From JAUIGE01 sp045106685 (GTDB taxonomy: Bacteria > Bacteroidota > Bacteroidia > J057), in NCBI GenBank assembly GCA_045106685.1, contig JBGCFB010000281.1, positions 1-6,487 on the forward strand: a stretch of 6,487 bases of DNA, read 5' to 3'. The notes below the pieces were generated by a model. It did not search any database and was not told where the DNA came from. It worked only from the letters and a program-made list of their open reading frames with translations. The translations under genes and the position numbers were made by a program. Of the stretch, positions 1 to 5,016 are shown piece after piece; the stretch's first letter is position 1, and each line of letters starts with the position of its first letter.

Positions 1-954
1 ATGTCATATTTCAAAACTGACAATCCTCCGGTTGGAGCCGTGTTCACATATTATCTAAAGGAAGCTCCAAAAACGATGCAGCAGGAGCGTCGCAAGGCCG
101 AAAAGAAACTTGTCAAAGAAGGTAAAGACGTGGACTGGCCAAGCTGGGATGACCTCCGCAAGGAAGACAATGAAGAAAAAGCCAAGCTTGTGTTCACAGT
201 ACGTGACGCTGCTGGCAAAGTCGTTCGTCGTCTTACCAAGTCTCCTTCATCAGGCATGCACAGAGTGGTTTGGGACTTCCATTACCCATCAACTTCACCT
301 GTCAGCTTGCGCAAGAGAAGCGGCTATAGCCCATATGCTAGCGAAGATAAAGGACCACGTGCGGCACCTGGCAACTATACCGTTGAGCTAGCCATGATCA
401 AAGAAGGCGCTGTAACCCAGTTGGTAGACAAGCAATCTTTCAAGGTTGTTCCACTTAATAACAGCACCCTTCCTGCCAAAGACATGAAGCAGTCTGAAGC
501 TTTCTTGAAGCGTGTGGCGGAAGTAAATCGTGCCGTATCCAGCGCAGGCCGCGTTGCTCGTGAGCTTAACACGAAGGTGAATCACATCGAAGAAGCACTT
601 AAGCTTACGCCTTCGGCTCCTCTGAGTATGATGGCCGAGGTACAGAAGATGAAGACACGCTTGCGCGACATTCGCTATGCGATGTATGGCGACCCTACGA
701 AGTCACGCCGTCAGTTTACTGGCGACCCTACGATTGCTGGCCGCATAGGAACAGTAGAGTGGACTTATAGTTCAACACGCAGTGAGCCTACCGAGACCAT
801 GAAGCAGCAAGTTTCGATTGTAGAGGAGGAGTTTGCTCCTGTTCTCAAGGACCTCAAGCAGATCGTCACTGACATCGCAGCGATGGAGAAAAAGCTCGAA
901 TCAATAGGTGCTCCATATACTCCAGGACGCATGCCTAATTGGGAAAAGCCGTAA
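1..954 (+). CDS. C-terminal part of a secreted BNR/VPS10-type (sortilin-like) repeat protein, 5'-partial
   Basis: The reading frame is open from the window edge and ends in TAA, so the visible 317 residues are probably only the end of a much larger protein. The Met at position 1 is probably internal. The residues N8-P-P-V-G-A-V-F-T-Y-Y-L19 resemble the junction that follows the beta-propeller repeats in Bacteroidota proteins annotated as VPS10-domain or BNR-repeat glycosyl hydrolase-like. Residues about 61-153 look like a FlgD-type Ig-like beta sandwich, with V-R-D-A-A-G-K-V-V-R-R, then G-M-H-R-V-V-W-D-F and A-P-G-N-Y-T-V-E-L. Residues about 160-305 are mostly helical and charged, and the protein ends in a Pro-rich tail (P-N-W-E-K-P). 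In the family, full proteins are usually exported and around 1000 residues long; the substrate is unknown and no catalytic residue can be seen in this part. The family call comes from memory of similar sequences, and the fold assignment is inference. Confidence 0.7.
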   Translation: MSYFKTDNPPVGAVFTYYLKEAPKTMQQERRKAEKKLVKEGKDVDWPSWDDLRKEDNEEKAKLVFTVRDAAGKVVRRLTKSPSSGMHRVVWDFHYPSTSPVSLRKRSGYSPYASEDKGPRAAPGNYTVELAMIKEGAVTQLVDKQSFKVVPLNNSTLPAKDMKQSEAFLKRVAEVNRAVSSAGRVARELNTKVNHIEEALKLTPSAPLSMMAEVQKMKTRLRDIRYAMYGDPTKSRRQFTGDPTIAGRIGTVEWTYSSTRSEPTETMKQQVSIVEEEFAPVLKDLKQIVTDIAAMEKKLESIGAPYTPGRMPNWEKP

Positions 955-963
955 AGGCAATTA

Positions 964-1026
964 AAAGTTCATCGTGCAAAATTCAAAGTTTCTCAGGAAT
1001 TGTTTCACTTTGAATTTTGCACTTGA
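964..1026. repeat. Heptad-spaced inverted repeat after the BNR/VPS10 gene
   Basis: A perfect 16-bp inverted repeat (974-989 with 1007-1022) encloses a 17-nt loop. The left arm is built of degenerate heptamers: AAAGTTC (964), ATCGTGC (971), AAAATTC (978) and AAAGTTT (985). The right arm reads the complement: CACTTTG (1006), AATTTTG (1013) and CACTTGA (1020). It lies between the stop codon at 954 and the terminator at 1076. It lacks a T-tract, so it is not itself a standard terminator. In RNA it could form a strong hairpin. Confidence 0.75.
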
Positions 1027-1075
1027 AACTATCCAAGTCGAACGAATAGAATCAGTCAAGGCAAACTGATCTCAT

Positions 1076-1117
1076 ATAAAAACGCCTTCAATCCGCATGG
1101 ATTGAAGGCGTTTTTAT
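1076..1117. terminator. Bidirectional intrinsic terminator between converging genes
   Basis: Arms at 1076-1094 and 1099-1117 pair over 19 bp around the loop GCAT. The stem core is CGCCTTCAATCC, flanked by A5 on the left and T5 on the right, so a U-tract follows the hairpin in both directions. It sits between the plus-strand gene ending at 954 and minus-strand nuoB ending at 1133 and should stop transcription from both. On the nuo side it means that nuoB is the last gene of its transcript. Confidence 0.9.
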
Positions 1118-1132
1118 GTTAATACCGATGTT

Positions 1133-1615
1133 TTAGTCTTGAAGAACAGAGTGTTCTGTTACGACTTTGTTTTGGAGGGTTTGAAGCGCATGAATAACAG
1201 CTTCAGGGCGTGGAGGACAGCCAGGGATATATACATCGACCGGTAAGAACTGGTCAACGCCCTGCACTACACCATATACACGGTGCATGCCGCCTGTAGA
1301 GGCGCAAGCCCCCATAGCCATACACCACTTCGGATCAGGCATCTGGTCCCAGATACGCTTGATTGCGTGAGACATTTTGTATGTCGTCCATCCAGCCACG
1401 ATCATAACATCAGCCTGGCGTGGAGAAAAGCGAAATACTTCGCTGCCAAAACGTGATACGTCATAGGTCGGTCCGGCAAAAGACATCATCTCAATCGCGC
1501 AGCAAGCAAGCCCCATAGGCATAGGCCACATCGAATTGGAGCGTGCCCAGTTCGTGAGTGCATCTACTGATGAAAGAAGGAATCCTTGCTTTGCGAGTGC
1601 TTTTTCGAGTCCCAT
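1133..1615 (-). CDS. nuoB: NADH-quinone oxidoreductase subunit B (complex I, N2 cluster subunit)
   Basis: This is the peripheral-arm subunit that carries the terminal 4Fe-4S cluster N2, which passes electrons to quinone at the membrane interface. Counting from the start at 1615 gives 160 residues. The four expected cluster ligands are Cys38-Cys39 (G-L-A-C-C-A-I-E-M), Cys104 (M-G-A-C-A-S-T-G-G-M) and Cys133 (Y-I-P-G-C-P-P-R-P-E). The family blocks R-F-G-S-E-V, S-P-R-Q-A-D-V-M-I-V-A-G and V-V-Q-G-V-D are also present. The frame is open back to 1672, but those 19 extra codons only translate the octad repeat (giving Q-L-I-N twice), so I start at the Met of M-G-L-E-K-A-L-A-K. No Shine-Dalgarno is visible. 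The protein is shorter at the C-terminus than E. coli NuoB (about 220 residues), which is normal variation. nuoA lies upstream; a terminator follows directly. Confidence 0.96.
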   Translation of the reverse strand: MGLEKALAKQGFLLSSVDALTNWARSNSMWPMPMGLACCAIEMMSFAGPTYDVSRFGSEVFRFSPRQADVMIVAGWTTYKMSHAIKRIWDQMPDPKWCMAMGACASTGGMHRVYGVVQGVDQFLPVDVYIPGCPPRPEAVIHALQTLQNKVVTEHSVLQD

Positions 1616-1619
1616 GGTA

Positions 1620-1725
1620 TTGATTAGCTGATTTGATAATATGTTGATTAGCTGATGCGATCCTGCGATCAACTGGTCTTGTTAGATGAATTAGCCAATT
1701 ATTAAATCAGCTAATTATCAAATTG
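1620..1725. repeat. Octad-spaced inverted repeat array A (nuoA-nuoB intergenic)
   Basis: The left arm reads in exact 8-nt steps: GATTAGCT (1622), GATTTGAT (1630), AATATGTT (1638), GATTAGCT (1646), GATGCGAT (1654). The right arm has AAT at 1689, 1697, 1705, 1713 and 1721, again exactly 8 nt apart, with units such as AAATCAGC and TAATTATC. The reverse complement of 1689-1716 matches 1622-1649 at about 22 of 28 positions, so the arms could pair across a loop of about 39 nt. The array fills the gap from the nuoB start codon (1615) to 7 bp from the nuoA stop (1733). It shares units with the array at 3581-3656. Confidence 0.85.
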
Positions 1726-1732
1726 TTCTAGT

Positions 1733-2098
1733 TTAGGTCCACTTTAAGCCACCTTTTTTGTAAACATAAATATAGCCTACAAAAAGGATTGCAATAAAGA
1801 CGAGCATTTCAATGAAAGGGAACATCCCATATGTTCCGAGCATTTCTTTGTAGCGCACGGCCCAGGGATACATGAAGATTACTTCTATATCAAATAGAAT
1901 AAAAAGCATGGCAACGAGATAGAACTTCACAGAGAAACGCTCGTGCGCGGTTCCCACAGGATCCATTCCACTTTCATATACCTCTAGCTTAGCTTTCTTG
2001 GGACGGAAAGGCCCCATAAGCTTCGAGAGATTACCGAGAAAAATGCCCAATACTGTGGATGCTCCGAGGAGTACCGCAATAGGAATGTATTCATTCAT
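1733..2098 (-). CDS. nuoA: NADH-quinone oxidoreductase subunit A (complex I membrane subunit)
   Basis: This small membrane subunit of complex I lies next to the quinone cavity and contacts NuoH, NuoJ and NuoB. Its 121 residues match the family length. Three membrane helices are visible at about residues 4-25, 58-80 and 93-114. The loop between helices 1 and 2 carries the family signature Y41-E-S-G44 after a basic stretch (R-P-K-K-A-K). Helix 2 holds R54-F-S-V-K-F-Y and F69-D-I-E72, with the two conserved acidic residues Asp70 and Glu72, then P78-W-A80. The Met at 2098 gives a family-like N-terminus directly before helix 1. No Shine-Dalgarno precedes it; a promoter-like TACATTTG ends only 4 nt upstream of the ATG. 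It is followed by array A and nuoB, and separated from the upstream 81-residue gene by a terminator. Confidence 0.96.
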   Translation of the reverse strand: MNEYIPIAVLLGASTVLGIFLGNLSKLMGPFRPKKAKLEVYESGMDPVGTAHERFSVKFYLVAMLFILFDIEVIFMYPWAVRYKEMLGTYGMFPFIEMLVFIAILFVGYIYVYKKGGLKWT

Positions 2099-2102
2099 AC
2101 AG

Positions 2103-2130
2103 CAAATGTAAGTCTAAGCTTAAAAACAAA
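2103..2130 (-). promoter_or_regulatory. Candidate Bacteroidota-type promoter for nuoAB
   Basis: On the minus strand TACATTTG (2110-2103) fits the -7 consensus TAnnTTTG exactly. A TTTG (2130-2127) lies upstream with a 16-nt spacer, a little shorter than the usual 17-23. A transcript starting 5-7 nt downstream would begin at or next to the nuoA ATG, with little or no leader. A terminator lies just upstream, so nuoA needs its own promoter. The TTTG overlaps that terminator's U-tract, so its match may be chance. Confidence 0.42.
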
Positions 2131-2155
2131 AAAGGAGACTTCGAAAAGTCTCCTT
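2122..2155 (-). terminator. Intrinsic terminator after the 81-residue gene
   Basis: Arms AAGGAGACTT (2132-2141) and AAGTCTCCTT (2146-2155) form a perfect 10-bp stem around CGAA. Read on the minus strand, the hairpin is followed by a T-rich run (TTTTTTGTTTTT, starting within the stem). It should end transcription coming from the 81-residue gene, and from def or ruvX if these are cotranscribed. It separates that unit from nuoA. Confidence 0.85.
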
Positions 2156-2187
2156 AATTAATATGTAGAATATGTTATAGAATGTCC

Positions 2188-2433
2188 CTAATTCAAAGGA
2201 ACCTTCCTGAGCGCTTCAAGCTCGTCTATCATTTTGCGAAGCTTACGCGTTTGAGATTCGCCCAGGTTTCTGATACCTATGCGCTCGGCTTCGTGGATCA
2301 TGTCCATACGAGTGCCGATTTCTCTAAAGGAAAGCGTTTCATTTGTTTCTTCGCCTACTCGGAGGCGTACGATTTCACGGCCCAAAAATGCTTTAGTAGC
2401 GCGGACCTTGGAATGTAATTCTTGGGTTGACAT
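2188..2433 (-). CDS. Uncharacterised 81-residue charged helical protein
   Basis: I do not recognise a family. The product has 81 residues, no cysteine and no hydrophobic segment long enough for a membrane helix or signal peptide, so it is probably cytoplasmic. It is rich in Arg, Lys and Glu, with likely helices at about residues 3-25 (L-H-S-K-V-R-A-T-K-A-F-L), 36-54 and 58-77 (R-K-L-R-K-M-I-D-E-L-E-A-L-R-K). It is preferred over the overlapping plus-strand frame (2182-2418) because it is co-directional with def and ruvX, has soluble-protein composition, and a minus-strand terminator begins 32 bp past its stop. The 110 bp between it and def show no exact promoter match, so it may be the last gene of the def transcript. 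Its small helical form would suit a protein- or nucleic-acid-binding role, but that is speculation. Confidence 0.68.
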   Translation of the reverse strand: MSTQELHSKVRATKAFLGREIVRLRVGEETNETLSFREIGTRMDMIHEAERIGIRNLGESQTRKLRKMIDELEALRKVPLN

Positions 2434-2543
2434 ATATTGGAAAAACAGTTTAAGATTATGCTATATGAACGGCGTAGAAACGCACAATGTTCTCAATTAT
2501 GGTGAAATTTCATCAAAAAATCAAGGTTTTTTTTACGAAATCG

Positions 2544-3113
2544 TTAAGTACGCTTGAATTTCATGGGATAATGCGCGGCTATGTCACCAGTCGAAATTCG
2601 GTTTAGTCTCTTTTTGACCATTCGGCGTCTTAATGGCGAAATTAAATCAGTGAAAAGGATCCCTTCGATATGGTCGTATTCATGCTGAATGATACGAGCC
2701 TTAACGCCAGTGTATGTCTCTTCATGCTCAACAAAATGCTCATCCATATAGCGGATGGTTATTTGGCCTTTCCTGGCAACATCTTCGCGAACATCAGGAA
2801 TACTTAAACAGCCTTCTTCGAATGCCCATGTATCGCCTTCCTCTTTTAGGATTTTAGCATTAATAAAAACCTTCTTGAAGCCTTCCATCGACTCTCCTCC
2901 TTCCTCTTCCATATCCTGCATAGGCTCGCCGTCTACCACGAAGATGCGATAATTGACTGCGACCTGAGGACCAGCAAGGCCTACTCCATTGGCGCCATAC
3001 ATGGTTTCAAACATATTATCGACCAATTCCTGAAGATTGGGAAAATCTGGAGTGATTTCCTCATTCTTCGCTCTTAGCGCCGGATGTCCAAAGCCTACAA
3101 TTTTAAGTATCAT
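2544..3113 (-). CDS. def: Peptide deformylase
   Basis: This metalloenzyme removes the formyl group from the N-terminal Met of nascent proteins at the ribosome. All three motifs are present in the 189 residues. Motif 1 is G43-V-G-L-A-G-P-Q50, with the oxyanion Gln50. Motif 2 is E100-G-C-L-S-I-P, with metal ligand Cys102. Motif 3 is Q143-H-E-Y-D-H148, with ligands His144 and His148 and catalytic Glu145. The usual second Ala of motif 1 is Gly48 here, a mild change. An acidic, Gly-rich insertion at residues 63-78 (M-E-E-E-G-G-E-S) precedes the central strands, as I recall for Bacteroidota enzymes. The C-terminal tail is basic (R-R-R-M-V-K-K-R). It starts 41 bp after ruvX ends, so cotranscription is likely. 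Start at 3113 chosen because M-I-L-K-I-V is the typical N-terminus. Confidence 0.96.
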   Translation of the reverse strand: MILKIVGFGHPALRAKNEEITPDFPNLQELVDNMFETMYGANGVGLAGPQVAVNYRIFVVDGEPMQDMEEEGGESMEGFKKVFINAKILKEEGDTWAFEEGCLSIPDVREDVARKGQITIRYMDEHFVEHEETYTGVKARIIQHEYDHIEGILFTDLISPLRRRMVKKRLNRISTGDIAAHYPMKFKRT

Positions 3114-3154
3114 GAATCTTTATTCACTTTTAGGATGAAAGCTGAAATCGAGGG

Positions 3155-3577
3155 TCACATTCCTTCTTCGTTTGCTTCCATAAAATCTTGCAAAATAATT
3201 ACCGCACTCACCTCATTAATGAGGTACTTATCGCGGCGCTTTTTCTTCTTGGCTCCTGCCTGAATCATTGCTTCAGTCGCCCTTTTGGAAGTGTATTGCT
3301 CATCCCAGGGATAAATCGGCATTTCAGGGTAGGCAGCATCCAGTTCGTGAATAAATGCTGCCACCAAAGGCGTCGAATCGGTTTCGCTGCCGTCTTCCTT
3401 GATCGGAAAACCTACCACGATTCCTTCTATATCTTCTTTGGCAATAATATCTGCCAAGCGAGCCATCAACTCAGTCGTATCGAATGCCCCAACTCCCGTT
3501 GCAATAATCTGCATCGGATCAGTCCAGGCTAGGCCTGTTCTTTTGGAACCGTAGTCGATCGAGAGTAGACGTGGCAT
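3155..3577 (-). CDS. ruvX: YqgF/RuvX family nuclease (16S rRNA maturation / putative Holliday junction resolvase)
   Basis: This RNase H-fold protein belongs to the YqgF family, implicated in pre-16S rRNA 5' processing and proposed as a RuvC-like resolvase. Counting from 3577 there are 140 residues, the usual length. Visible motifs are Asp8 in S-I-D-Y-G-S-K-R-T-G, strand V54-V-G-F-P58, and Glu93 in Y-P-W-D-E-Q-Y-T-S. The C-terminal helix has N121-E-V-S-A-V-I-I-L-Q. Homologues such as E. coli YqgF have Asp where Asn121 stands (K-V-D-S-A-S-A-V-I-I-L); the codon reads AAT, with Glu122 next to it, so the third acidic position is altered or shifted. A basic segment K110-K-K-K-R-R-D precedes it. The frame extends to 3631, but those 18 codons translate array B (Q-L-I-N), so the Met before P-R-L-L-S-I-D is the start. 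It lies between the epimerase and def, all co-directional. Confidence 0.93.
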   Translation of the reverse strand: MPRLLSIDYGSKRTGLAWTDPMQIIATGVGAFDTTELMARLADIIAKEDIEGIVVGFPIKEDGSETDSTPLVAAFIHELDAAYPEMPIYPWDEQYTSKRATEAMIQAGAKKKKRRDKYLINEVSAVIILQDFMEANEEGM

Positions 3578-3580
3578 GTT

Positions 3581-3656
3581 GATTTGATTATTTGATGATG
3601 TGTTGATTAGCTGATTAGTTTTCATCACCAAATTAGCTAATCATCAAATCAGCTAG
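3581..3656. repeat. Octad-spaced inverted repeat array B (epimerase-ruvX intergenic)
   Basis: The left arm reads GATTTGAT (3581), TATTTGAT (3589), GATGTGTT (3597), GATTAGCT (3605), GATTAGTT (3613). The right arm reads AATTAGCT (3631), AATCATCA (3639), AATCAGCT (3647), then AGTCGG. Positions 3605-3616 pair with 3631-3642 at 11 of 12 bases. The stretch 3593-3615 matches 1634-1656 of array A at 21 of 23 bases, and 3631-3655 matches 1689-1713 at 22 of 25. The array begins 3 bp from the ruvX start codon and contains the epimerase stop codon (3653-3655). Confidence 0.87.
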
Positions 3657-4780
3657 TCGGCTTTCTGGTTGCGGAGCGCCTGATTATACACACGGCGTAG
3701 TCCATCCTCAAGCGAAATTTTTGGTTTCCATCCCAACTCGTTGAATACGTGATCCATTTGAGCGTAGCGAGCGTGAACACCTACAGGCTTATCGAGCAGC
3801 TGCTTGATGGAAGGCTTGTAGCCAGCAAACCCAGTAAACACTTCGATAATCTCCAGGAAGTTGGTGATTTTACCTGAACCAATATTGATCGCAGTACCGT
3901 CCTTCACGTGATCCATCGCATGAAGCATGCAGTCAATCACATCGTCGATATGAACGAAGTCACGTCCCTGGCGGCCAGTTCCCCATACTTCAAATGGGTC
4001 TTCCTTACGAGCAGCACGAGCGGCAATCGCAGGAACCGGATAACTCAAGTTCTGATCTTCACCATACCCTGAAAATGGACGAATACAGGTAACAGAAAGG
4101 CCATAATGCTCAGCAGCAGTCTGCGCAAGGTATTCACCTGTCAGTTTAGACCAGCCATAGGTCATATCGGGTTGCCCCAGATTTCCTCCAGCCCAGTCGA
4201 TGTCTTTTTCGGCAAGCGGAGTATGATCGGTTTCACCCTGAAGGTTAACCGGATATGCAGCACTTGAACTTGGATATAATACACGGTCAGGCTTATGACG
4301 CACTGCCCAAAAGAAGAATTCTGCATCAATCGCGAGGTCGAGTGCAACCATCATCGGATCGCCATCGATTTTGGCACGACCACCTACAATAGCAGCAAAG
4401 TGAAATACATCGTTGAAGCGCTTGCACCCGAAGGTATTTTCAAGCCAATCTTCACCAGCAAGCATATAACGCAGGAAGCGACGGAAATCACCTTTCCAGA
4501 AAATCACACGATCACCTTCTCCCCAAAATTCAATATGTGCATCGCCGTCGAGGTAGTCCGGGCGCTCTACGCCTTTTTCTTCCCAGAGGGCAAGCATTGA
4601 GGTCGTTTTGTTTGCCTGATTTGTACCAAAAGTGTCTTCTACTGCGATCCAGCTAGCAGGCGAAACGCCTACGCTCAAATCATCAACAACAATAACGACA
4701 TCTTGTGTGGTGCGATAGAGGTGCTTGGCTACATTGCGACCTACAAATCCACATCCTCCGGAGACTAGGTGAAATTTCAT
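3653..4780 (-). CDS. NAD-dependent sugar epimerase/dehydratase (extended SDR)
   Basis: This 375-residue protein is an extended short-chain dehydrogenase that probably acts on a nucleotide-activated sugar. The N-terminal Rossmann fold carries G8-G-C-G11-F-V-G14, with an acidic pair D33-D34 at the end of strand 2 for the NAD ribose. Next come H127-F-A-A-I-V-G-G, the Ser cluster P170-S-S-S-A-A-Y-P and the catalytic pair Y208-G-W-S-K212. The substrate side shows R234-P-F-S-G-Y-G, then W266-G-T-G-R-Q-G-R-D-F-V-H-I-D-D, typical of UDP-glucose 4-epimerase and GDP-mannose 3,5-epimerase relatives. A segment of about 60 residues (36-98, rich in Trp, Asp and Glu) between strands 2 and 3 is longer than in simple epimerases. 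The substrate cannot be read from the sequence, and no other polysaccharide gene is visible nearby. The stop codon lies inside array B. A weak promoter-like TAATTTTT is at 4804-4811 on the minus strand. ruvX follows after 75 bp. Confidence 0.88.
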   Translation of the reverse strand: MKFHLVSGGCGFVGRNVAKHLYRTTQDVVIVVDDLSVGVSPASWIAVEDTFGTNQANKTTSMLALWEEKGVERPDYLDGDAHIEFWGEGDRVIFWKGDFRRFLRYMLAGEDWLENTFGCKRFNDVFHFAAIVGGRAKIDGDPMMVALDLAIDAEFFFWAVRHKPDRVLYPSSSAAYPVNLQGETDHTPLAEKDIDWAGGNLGQPDMTYGWSKLTGEYLAQTAAEHYGLSVTCIRPFSGYGEDQNLSYPVPAIAARAARKEDPFEVWGTGRQGRDFVHIDDVIDCMLHAMDHVKDGTAINIGSGKITNFLEIIEVFTGFAGYKPSIKQLLDKPVGVHARYAQMDHVFNELGWKPKISLEDGLRRVYNQALRNQKAD

Positions 4781-4821
4781 GTATTCTACTGGCTGGTTGA
4801 AATAAAAATTAGATAACGAAG

Positions 4822-4899
4822 CTCATTCAAAAAGGCTGCTAGCTATTAGCTGCTGGCGATTGGCCTTAGGCAACTACTTGGCCAGCTCTTTTGAATGAG
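4822..4899. repeat. Heptad repeat array C1 bounded by an 11-bp inverted repeat
   Basis: Six GC dinucleotides fall exactly 7 nt apart at 4835, 4842, 4849, 4856, 4863 and 4870, giving the units TGCTAGC, TATTAGC, TGCTGGC, GATTGGC and CTTAGGC. The block is enclosed by a perfect inverted repeat, CTCATTCAAAA (4822-4832) with TTTTGAATGAG (4889-4899). No T-tract follows on either side, so it is not a classic terminator for threonine dehydrogenase, although it lies in the 236-bp gap between that gene and the epimerase. Confidence 0.75.
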
Positions 4900-4928
4900 G
4901 CGCTAAAGTTAATGATAAATCTGTTTAG

Positions 4929-5014
4929 GCAACTGGCTTTTAGCTGTTGGCTATTGGCGGCCACAAACTATTTACCTATTACATGCTAAAAGCTAAAGGC
5001 CAAAAGCTAATAGC
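4929..5014. repeat. Heptad-spaced inverted repeat array C2 next to the threonine dehydrogenase stop
   Basis: The left arm has GC at 4929, 4936, 4943, 4950 and 4957, with units AACTGGC, TTTTAGC, TGTTGGC and TATTGGC. The right arm has GC at 4985, 4992, 4999, 5006 and 5013, with units GCTAAAA, GCTAAAG, GCCAAAA and GCTAATA in the inverted sense. Both sets are exactly 7 nt apart, around an AT-rich centre (4963-4980). The right arm ends 2 bp before the threonine dehydrogenase stop codon (5017-5019). Units of the left arm resemble those of C1. Confidence 0.8.
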
Positions 5015-5016
5015 CA

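Noticed and set aside
1616..1672. N-terminal extension of NuoB by 19 residues
   Set aside because: The added codons translate the octad repeat and have no counterpart in NuoB; the Met at 1615 gives the family-like start.
2182..2418. Plus-strand reading frame of 78 codons opposite the 81-residue gene
   Set aside because: It is antisense to a better candidate, has no promoter or terminator in its direction, and its composition is not protein-like.
2500..2543. Terminator after def, suggested by the run of T at 2527-2534 and the palindrome TGAAATTTCA
   Set aside because: On the def strand the run is A, not T, and the palindrome is short and AT-rich with no GC stem before a T-tract.
3578..3631. 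N-terminal extension of RuvX by 18 residues
   Set aside because: It translates array B; the RNase H strand with Asp8 should lie within the first ten residues, as it does from 3577.
1620..3656. Composite transposon bounded by arrays A and B
   Set aside because: The two arrays are in the same orientation but enclose only ordinary housekeeping genes. No transposase, target duplication or terminal inverted repeat was found.
4804..4830. Promoter for the epimerase (TAATTTTT with TTG 16 nt upstream, minus strand)
   Set aside because: The -7 element misses the key final G and the spacer is short; this is close to chance level in AT-rich DNA.
4822..5014. CRISPR-like or degenerate CRISPR array
   Set aside because: The units are only 7 nt, degenerate and without separate spacers; no cas gene is in view.
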